43,652 bases of DNA from Thermoleophilia bacterium (lineage in GTDB: Bacteria > Actinomycetota > Thermoleophilia > BMS3ABIN01): the NCBI GenBank assembly GCA_014874265.1, contig JACWAM010000120.1, positions 1-43,652 of the forward strand. Reading direction: 5' to 3'. Under the pieces are notes generated by a model. That model saw only the letters and a list, made by a program, of their open reading frames with translations, searched no databases and was not told the origin of the DNA. Positions 37,240 to 43,652 of this stretch are shown piece after piece. A program made the position numbers and the translations under genes. Position 1 is the first letter of the stretch. Each line of letters opens with the position of its first letter.

Positions 37240-38529
37240 ATGACCGGTTACAATAGTCGTAAGCTGCGCCGGGCCAAGGTTCGCTGCCTGGTGCTTGTGC
37301 TCGACGGCGCTGGCGCCGGCGCGCTGCCGGACGCCGCGGAGTTTGGCGACGCGGGCGCCAACACGCTCGGACACGTGGCTGCAGCGGCCGGCGGGTTAAA
37401 GCTGCCCAATCTTGGCGCCCTGGGGTTGGGAAATATTTTGCCGCTTCAAGGAGTGCCGCCGGCGCCGAGGCCGCAGGCTCTGTTTGGCAGGCTGAAAGAG
37501 CGGTCCCGGGGGAAAGACACGACCGCCGGTCATTGGGAGCTGATGGGCAGCGTTACTTCAAGGCCGTTTCCAGTTTATCCGGGAGGATTTCCATCGGGCG
37601 TCATCCGCGAATTCGAGCGCCGCGCCGGCCGGGGAGTGCTCGGCAACAAACCCGCATCTGGAACCGCAATTATCGCAGAGCTGGGCGCCGAGCATATGAA
37701 TACGGGCAAGCTGATCGTCTACACCTCGGCGGACAGCGTCTTTCAGGTTGCCGCGCACGAGAAAGTCGTTCCGGTCGAGGAGCTCTACCGGTATTGCCGG
37801 ATCGCCCGGGAGATGCTTACCGGCGAGAACGCTGTCGCGCGGGTGATCGCGCGGCCGTTTACCGGGCAGCCCGGCAGCTTCAGGCGAACGGAGCGACGCC
37901 GGGATTTCTCATTGGCGCCGCCGCCGACTTATCTGAATCTGCTCGCTGAAATTGGCGTTCCCATCCATGGCGTCGGCAAGATAGACCAGATATTCGCCGG
38001 CTCAGGCGTTCGTTACGAGCATAAGACGATAAATAATATAAATGGTATAAAGGAAACAAACGGCCTCTTGCGGGAGCTAAATGAGGGACTCGTGTTCACG
38101 AACCTGGTTGATTTCGACATGCTCTGGGGACACCGTAATGACGCCGCCGGCTTTGCCGCCGGCCTGGAGGAGGTTGATCGTGAAATTCCATCGCTCATCG
38201 CCGCCTGCCGTCCCGGCGACCTGTTTATCATTACTGCGGATCATGGTTGCGATCCCGTTTTTCCCGGAAGCGATCACACCCGGGAATATATTCCGCTGCT
38301 GGCCCGTCTGGGAACAAAAGTATTCTCGCCCGGCGGGTCGCTGTTTGAGGCGGCGCCGGGATTTGGTGAACACTCCCGAAAGCCGCGTCAGCCTCGCGAC
38401 GAGCCATATCTGGGCGAGTTCGCCGACGTCGGCGCCACCGTTTACCGGTTTTTTACCGGGGATAACTTTGTCCATACCGGCGCCATGGCGATGGCCGGAC
38501 GCCCGTTTCTGGTTCGCGTCAGAGAATAA
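37240..38529 (+). CDS. deoB: Phosphopentomutase
   Basis: [83 protein letters not shown]. Confidence 0.95.
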   Translation: MTGYNSRKLRRAKVRCLVLVLDGAGAGALPDAAEFGDAGANTLGHVAAAAGGLKLPNLGALGLGNILPLQGVPPAPRPQALFGRLKERSRGKDTTAGHWELMGSVTSRPFPVYPGGFPSGVIREFERRAGRGVLGNKPASGTAIIAELGAEHMNTGKLIVYTSADSVFQVAAHEKVVPVEELYRYCRIAREMLTGENAVARVIARPFTGQPGSFRRTERRRDFSLAPPPTYLNLLAEIGVPIHGVGKIDQIFAGSGVRYEHKTINNINGIKETNGLLRELNEGLVFTNLVDFDMLWGHRNDAAGFAAGLEEVDREIPSLIAACRPGDLFIITADHGCDPVFPGSDHTREYIPLLARLGTKVFSPGGSLFEAAPGFGEHSRKPRQPRDEPYLGEFADVGATVYRFFTGDNFVHTGAMAMAGRPFLVRVRE

Positions 38530-38822
38530 GGAAACGGCAATTCGACGGATGTCCGCAAGGATGGGATCTTTAAGATAAGTCTTCAGGATGGCAAGGAATT
38601 TCAGCGCCGGCAAATTCTTGCGTGCAGTGCCTGACAGCTTTGGAAGGAAACATGATCCGGAACGAAGGGTCTGGTCGGAGTGAAGGTGAGGGGGTGAGGT
38701 AAAGCTTAAAGCCGACCCGGTTGACAAAGTCGACCAGACCGGCTTCTGCTTCTTCCCCCGCTCCAGTATCCCCTAACAGAAAGTCCCACTTGTCGGTGAG
38801 CACCGACACGGCTGAATGAACT

Positions 38823-38851
38823 TCCGGAACCTGTCCAGAACCTGTTCCGGA
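38823..38851. repeat. 8-bp inverted repeat upstream of pdp
   Basis: TCCGGAAC-ctgtccagaacct-GTTCCGGA. Confidence 0.6.
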
Positions 38852-38960
38852 GCGACCTGACGATATCGAACAACCTGGCAGGCCTTAACGTGGCGCGACA
38901 ATATCACAATATCTAATAGCTTTCAATACTTTTTGTGTATATTTTATTGATCTTTGGAAG

Positions 38961-40268
38961 ATGGCAGAAATGACATCGACAAGCGGCTTGATTGAGCGGA
39001 AGCGCAACGGAGGGCGGCTGTCCTCGGAAGAGATTCAGCTTCTCATCGGCGGCTACATGTCCGACGACGTACCGGAATACCAGATAGCGGCCTGGCTGAT
39101 GGCGGTGTACTTCCGGGGTCTGATGCTCGATGAGACGCTGGCGCTCACCGATGCGTTGATTGCCAGCGGCGATCGGCTTGACCTGTCATCGCTGGGCCGG
39201 CGAGTCGTTGACAAGCACAGCACCGGCGGCGTGGGTGACAAGGTGTCGCTGGTGCTCGGGCCGCTGGTCGCGGCCTGTGGCGCCGTATTCGGCAAGATGT
39301 CGGGCCGAAGCCTGGGACACACTGGCGGCACCGTCGACAAGATGGAATCGATCGCGGGGTTTAAAACCGAGATCGAGCCGGATCATTTCTTGAGCCAGCT
39401 GCGCCGCGTCGGCGTCTGCATCGCCGGGCAGACGGTCAACCTGGCGCCTGCCGACGGGTGTCTTTACGCGCTCCGCGACGTCACCGCGACCATCGAGTCA
39501 AACGCGCTTACCGCCGCGAGCATCATGAGCAAGAAGATTGCCGCCGGCGCCCAGGCGGTTGTTCTGGACGTAAAGGTGGGGCGTGGGGCCTTTTTCAAAA
39601 ACCGGGGACAGGCTCATGGCGTCGCGCATCTGATGCGGGAGATCGGCGCCGCCCGCGGCCTGAAAGTGGCGCCGGTAATGACGGCGATGGACCAACCGCT
39701 GGGATGCGCGGTTGGCAACTCGCTCGAAGTTCTGGAAGCCGTGAAGACCCTGCGGGGAAAGGGGCCCGCCGACCTGGTAACCGTGGTGGCAGAGCTGGCA
39801 GCCAACCTGCTGAGCCTTTCCGACCTTGGATGGGACATAAATAAAGCCAGACTGGAAGCGCGCCGGATGATTGACGGCGGCCTGGCCTTGGAGAAATTCC
39901 GGGAATGGATTGAAGCCCAGGGCGGAGATGCCTCATTTATTGATAACCCACAGGCGCTGGAGGCGGCGCCGGTGAGACTTCCGGTCCGGGCCGGTTCCAC
40001 TGGATACGTCGGGGACCTCGATGCCCTGGCGATCGGCGAGGCGGCGCTGGCGCTCGGCGCCGGCCGATTGCGCCGGGAGGACAAAATCGACCATGCGGCC
40101 GGAATCATCCTCGGCGCCAAGATTGGCGACTTCGTTGAGCAGGATCAGGAGCTTGCCGTAATTCATTGCCGCAGTCGCGCCGCCGGGGAAGCTGTCGCGG
40201 CCCGGGTTCAGTCCGCGTTTGCCGTCGATGGCAGGCAAGCGGCGCCGCGGCCTCTGATTCTGGAATGA
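38961..40268 (+). CDS. pdp: Pyrimidine-nucleoside phosphorylase
   Basis: LIERKRNGGRLSSEEIQ, VDKHSTGGVGDKVSLVLGPLVAACG, MSGRSLGHTGGTVDKMESI. Confidence 0.95.
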   Translation: MAEMTSTSGLIERKRNGGRLSSEEIQLLIGGYMSDDVPEYQIAAWLMAVYFRGLMLDETLALTDALIASGDRLDLSSLGRRVVDKHSTGGVGDKVSLVLGPLVAACGAVFGKMSGRSLGHTGGTVDKMESIAGFKTEIEPDHFLSQLRRVGVCIAGQTVNLAPADGCLYALRDVTATIESNALTAASIMSKKIAAGAQAVVLDVKVGRGAFFKNRGQAHGVAHLMREIGAARGLKVAPVMTAMDQPLGCAVGNSLEVLEAVKTLRGKGPADLVTVVAELAANLLSLSDLGWDINKARLEARRMIDGGLALEKFREWIEAQGGDASFIDNPQALEAAPVRLPVRAGSTGYVGDLDALAIGEAALALGAGRLRREDKIDHAAGIILGAKIGDFVEQDQELAVIHCRSRAAGEAVAARVQSAFAVDGRQAAPRPLILE

Positions 40269-40348
40269 AAAACGCTCAACCAAATCATTTGGGAATTACG
40301 AGGGGATTGTCTCGATGACGCCGGCATTGACTTCCAAAGCATCATTTC

Positions 40349-40385
40349 TTGCCCTGTAGCGGGCAATTTGGTACTCTCCGAGAGT
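40349..40385. repeat. Tandem dyads TTGCCC-tgtagc-GGGCAA and ACTCTC-c-GAGAGT
   Basis: Both arms perfect, in the pdp-MBL intergenic region. Confidence 0.6.
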
Positions 40386-40490
40386 TCCCGCGAGCCTAAT
40401 TACTACTGAAATACAGGTGTCTAAGCGGAGTTTCCGGCAACCTGGTCAAGCCCGGCGCCCGCGCATCATCGATAACGAGGGAGGTCTGCC

Positions 40491-41129
40491 ATCAGCATCG
40501 AAATCATCTCCCGGCCGGTGGGGCCGCTTCAGGCCAACTTCTATCTTGCGTTTGAGACCGGATCCGGGGCCGCGGCGGTTATCGATCCGGGGGGCGATCC
40601 CGAAAAAATTCTGGCGGCGGCCTCCCGCGCCGGGGTAAAGATTAACGCCATCTTTATTTCTCATGGTCATGGAGATCATCTGGGAGCGGCGCCCGAGCTG
40701 GCAGAGGCTTCCGGCGCTCCGATTTATGGAAGCGCCGAGGTAAAGGAGATGCTCGCCGAGCCGGGACGGCATACCCTTTTTCCGGGGATGCCGGAGGTGT
40801 CGCCGGCCAGGGTGGACCGCGTGCTGTCCGGTGGCGAGAACATCGCGATTGGCGGAATGGAGGTTAGCGCGATTGCAACCCCCGGCCATTCGCGCGGCTC
40901 GCTGACTTATTTTGCCACGAGCAGCCTTTTTTGCGGCGACCTGCTTTTTCACGGCTCGGTCGGCCGCACGGATCTGCCGGGAGGATCGTTTGAAGAGCTG
41001 GCGGCGTCGGTAAAAAAGCTGATACTTGCTTATCCGCCGGAAACTGCAGTATTTCCCGGTCATGGCAACGCGACCACTCTTGGCGAGGAAAAAGAACATA
41101 ATCTTTTTCTGACCGGGCTGGAATGGTAG
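40491..41129 (+). CDS. MBL-fold metallo-hydrolase (glyoxalase II-like), proposed ATC start
   Basis: ISIEIISRPVGPLQANFYLAFETG...FISHGHGDHLGA...TPGHSRGSLTY...CGDLLF; gagggaggt at 40477-40485; in-frame TAA at 40473-40475. Confidence 0.88.
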   Translation: MSIEIISRPVGPLQANFYLAFETGSGAAAVIDPGGDPEKILAAASRAGVKINAIFISHGHGDHLGAAPELAEASGAPIYGSAEVKEMLAEPGRHTLFPGMPEVSPARVDRVLSGGENIAIGGMEVSAIATPGHSRGSLTYFATSSLFCGDLLFHGSVGRTDLPGGSFEELAASVKKLILAYPPETAVFPGHGNATTLGEEKEHNLFLTGLEW

Positions 41130-41130
41130 A

Positions 41131-42384
41131 TTGCAGGCGCCCAAAGGCACATACGACGTTTTACCGGCCGATCAACCCCTGCGGGAAAAAATATTCGACG
41201 AAGCCCGGCGTATCCTTAAAGCTGCAGGCTATGGACGCATCTCCACGCCCACCTTCGAGGATACTTCGTTATTTGAGCGCGGCGTGGGTGGGTCTTCCGA
41301 CATCGTCCGCAAGGAAATGTACACATTTGAGGATAAAGGCGGCCGCAGTCTGACCCTTAAGCCTGAAGGCACCGCGCCGGTTGTGCGCGCTTATATCCAG
41401 CACGGGATGCACAAGCTGCCGCAGCCGGTGAAGCTCTGGTACTACGAACGCATGTTCCGCTTTGAACGGCCGCAGGCGGGACGCTACCGCGAGCACTATC
41501 AGCTCGGGGCAGAAGCGATCGGCTCCGGCGATCCGGCGCTCGACGCCGGGATGATCATGATGATGTCGGAGCTTTACCAGTCACTGGGCGTACCGGACGT
41601 GGAGCTGAGGCTGAGCAGCATGGGGGACGGCAATTGCCGTCCGGCTTATGTGAAGAAGCTGTCTGGCTTTCTCAAGGGCGTTTCGGATCAGCTTTGCGAA
41701 GACTGCCGCGAGCGGACCAGGCTGAACCCGCTCAGGGTTTTTGACTGCAAGCACCGAAGCTGCCAGGCGGCGCTGGCTGACGCGCCCAAATTGATTGACA
41801 ATCTTTGTCAAGAATGCCAGGATCATTTTGACAGCGTCAGGAAGTTTCTGGAGCCGTTCGGCCGCTCTTACCGCCTTGATGGCACGTTGGTGCGAGGCTT
41901 TGATTATTACACCCGGACGACGTTTGAGTACGAATGCGCGCGCCTGGGGGCACAGAAGGGCATCGGCGGCGGCGGCCGCTACGATAACCTGGTTGAAGAG
42001 CTGGGCGGGCCGTCCACGCCGGCAACCGGCTTTGGCACCGGCATGGAGCGGATCGTACTGGCGCTTGAGTCAGCCGGGATCAGCGGCATACAGCCGGGGG
42101 TGGACGTCTTTGTGATCAGCTTCGGCGACGACGCTCGTCAGGAGGCGACCATTATTTTGCACCGGGTCCGCGGGTTGGGCCTGATCGCTGACACGGATTA
42201 CGCCGGGCGCTCGGTCAAGGGGCAAATGAAGCAGGCGAATCGCCTGGGAGCCAGGTTTGCTGTTATTATCGGTGAGGACGAAATGACCGGAGGCCGGGCC
42301 ACGTTGCGCGACATGGAAAGCGGCCGGCAGTCAGCGGTTGCCTTCGCATCCGTAGCGGAGTGGATCAAGGAACGTTTGACGTAG
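41131..42384 (+). CDS. hisS: Histidyl-tRNA synthetase
   Basis: PKGTYDVLPAD, LKPEGTAPVVRAY, FRFERPQAGRYREHYQLGAEAIG, VRGFDYYTRTTFEY; TTG start. Confidence 0.97.
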   Translation: MQAPKGTYDVLPADQPLREKIFDEARRILKAAGYGRISTPTFEDTSLFERGVGGSSDIVRKEMYTFEDKGGRSLTLKPEGTAPVVRAYIQHGMHKLPQPVKLWYYERMFRFERPQAGRYREHYQLGAEAIGSGDPALDAGMIMMMSELYQSLGVPDVELRLSSMGDGNCRPAYVKKLSGFLKGVSDQLCEDCRERTRLNPLRVFDCKHRSCQAALADAPKLIDNLCQECQDHFDSVRKFLEPFGRSYRLDGTLVRGFDYYTRTTFEYECARLGAQKGIGGGGRYDNLVEELGGPSTPATGFGTGMERIVLALESAGISGIQPGVDVFVISFGDDARQEATIILHRVRGLGLIADTDYAGRSVKGQMKQANRLGARFAVIIGEDEMTGGRATLRDMESGRQSAVAFASVAEWIKERLT

Positions 42385-42395
42385 ACCTCAGGATT

Positions 42396-43652
42396 ATGCG
42401 CTCTCATTACTGTGGAAAATTGACAAAAGAAGACCGGGACCGCGATGTGACGCTCTGCGGCTGGGTCCACCGCCGCCGTGACCACGGCGGGCTGATCTTT
42501 ATCGACCTGCGGGATGTCAGCGGCCTGGTGCAGATCGTCTTCGATCCGGAGCGCTCGGGCGAGGTTCATAAAACTGGTCACACCCTCCGGCCGGAAGACG
42601 TCATCATGGCCAAAGGGGGTGTGGCGCTCCGTTCGACGGAGACTGTAAATCCGGATTTAGCCACAGGTGAGATTGAGGTAAACGTCACCGGCATTGAGAT
42701 TCTCAACCGGTCTCAGACGCCTCCATTTGGCGTCGAAGAGCGCGGCGAGGTTGATGAGATTCTCAGGCTGAAATACCGCTACATCGATCTGCGCCGCGAT
42801 GATATGAAGGACAATCTGCTTCGGCGCCACCGGATAACGCGCATTCTCCGGAAATTTCTCGACAGCCATGAGTTTATCGAGGTGGAGACGCCCGTTCTCA
42901 CCAAGAGCACACCTGAGGGCGCCCGTGATTTTCTGGTGCCGGCGCGGCTGCAGCCGAAGAAGTTTTACGCCTTGCCGCAGTCTCCGCAGCTGTTTAAGCA
43001 GCTGCTGATGATTTCGGGCATCGACCGCTACTACCAGTTTGCCCACGCTTTCCGCGATGAGGACCTGCGCGCGGACCGGCAGCCGGAGCACACCCAGGTT
43101 GATCTGGAGGTGTCGTTCATGACCGAGGACGGGATCATGAGCCTGCTGGAAGAGATGATTGCCGGCCTCTTCGGCGAGGTGGCGGAAGTCAATTTGAAGC
43201 TGCCCTTCCCTCGCCTGACCCACGAAGAGGCGATGCTCCGCTACGGTTCCGACAAGCCGGATCTGCGCTTCGAGCTGCCGGTCGTGGAAGTTTCACATAT
43301 TTTCAAGGTAACCGAATTTGCCGTCTTTGCCCGCGCGGTGGAAAACGGTGGTGTGGTCCGGGCCCTGCGTGTGCCCGGGGGTGCGGCGCTATCGCGCCGC
43401 GAGGTTGACGAGCTGACGGACTTCGCTATTCGCGAAGGGGCCAAGGGGCTTGCCTATCTTCACCTCCGGGAAGGTGGCCAGATAGCCTCCCCGATCGCGA
43501 AATTCCTCGCGCCGGACGAAATCCAGGCGGTGATTAAGGAAACTGGCTCCCGGGAGGGGGACCTGATTTTGTTTGTCGCCGATCTGCCCCGAATCGCGGC
43601 GCCGGTGCTGGGGGCGCTCCGGTCAAGAATCACCGCCGATTTGAAGCTGGTC
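42396..43652 (+). CDS. aspS: Aspartyl-tRNA synthetase (3' truncated by the window end)
   Basis: MRSHYCGKLTKEDRDRDVTLCGWVHRRRDHGGLIFIDLRD...PEGARDFLVPARLQPKKFYALPQSPQLFKQLLM; open to the last base, absent from the ORF track. Confidence 0.97.
   Translation, partial: MRSHYCGKLTKEDRDRDVTLCGWVHRRRDHGGLIFIDLRDVSGLVQIVFDPERSGEVHKTGHTLRPEDVIMAKGGVALRSTETVNPDLATGEIEVNVTGIEILNRSQTPPFGVEERGEVDEILRLKYRYIDLRRDDMKDNLLRRHRITRILRKFLDSHEFIEVETPVLTKSTPEGARDFLVPARLQPKKFYALPQSPQLFKQLLMISGIDRYYQFAHAFRDEDLRADRQPEHTQVDLEVSFMTEDGIMSLLEEMIAGLFGEVAEVNLKLPFPRLTHEEAMLRYGSDKPDLRFELPVVEVSHIFKVTEFAVFARAVENGGVVRALRVPGGAALSRREVDELTDFAIREGAKGLAYLHLREGGQIASPIAKFLAPDEIQAVIKETGSREGDLILFVADLPRIAAPVLGALRSRITADLKLV

Noticed and set aside
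38570-38809. 79-aa minus-strand ORF in the deoB-pdp gap
   Set aside because: Tail resembles repeat-derived translation (LTPSPSLRPDPSFRIMF); no RBS or recognised family.

Overview
The window is a dense, almost entirely plus-strand housekeeping segment from a GC-rich bacterium. The gene order looks like a deep-branching actinobacterium or Firmicutes-like lineage; this is inferred from synteny only. I support 43 CDS. In order: Mth938-like, GNAT, era, deoC, a small CxxC protein, hisIE, trpEGDC, pilMNO plus a PilP-position protein, aroCKBQ, an Xaa-Pro peptidase, efp, a fused carboxyltransferase-BCCP gene, accC, nusB, xseB, ispA, dxs, tlyA, nadK, recN, DUF362, a CDF transporter, ferredoxin, pyrG, pepT-like, NUDIX, ald, xerD, deoB, pdp, MBL hydrolase, hisS and aspS (3'-truncated). 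One truncated minus-strand CDS lies at the left edge. I see no CRISPR array, tRNA, rRNA, intact mobile element or defence island, and no convincing new multi-gene system. The best second-look items are: (1) a pycB/oadA-type carboxyltransferase fused in frame to an AccB-type BCCP, with a former ribosome-binding site apparently fossilised at the junction; (2) a metallo-hydrolase gene whose best start is a non-canonical ATC; (3) a promoter plus intrinsic terminator in the pyrG leader; (4) leaderless-type promoters at hisIE and pilM; (5) strong over-representation of the palindrome GGCGCC; (6) two families of short dispersed intergenic repeats, one translated into the XerD C-terminus; (7) an unusual low-complexity elaboration of the PilMNO proteins.
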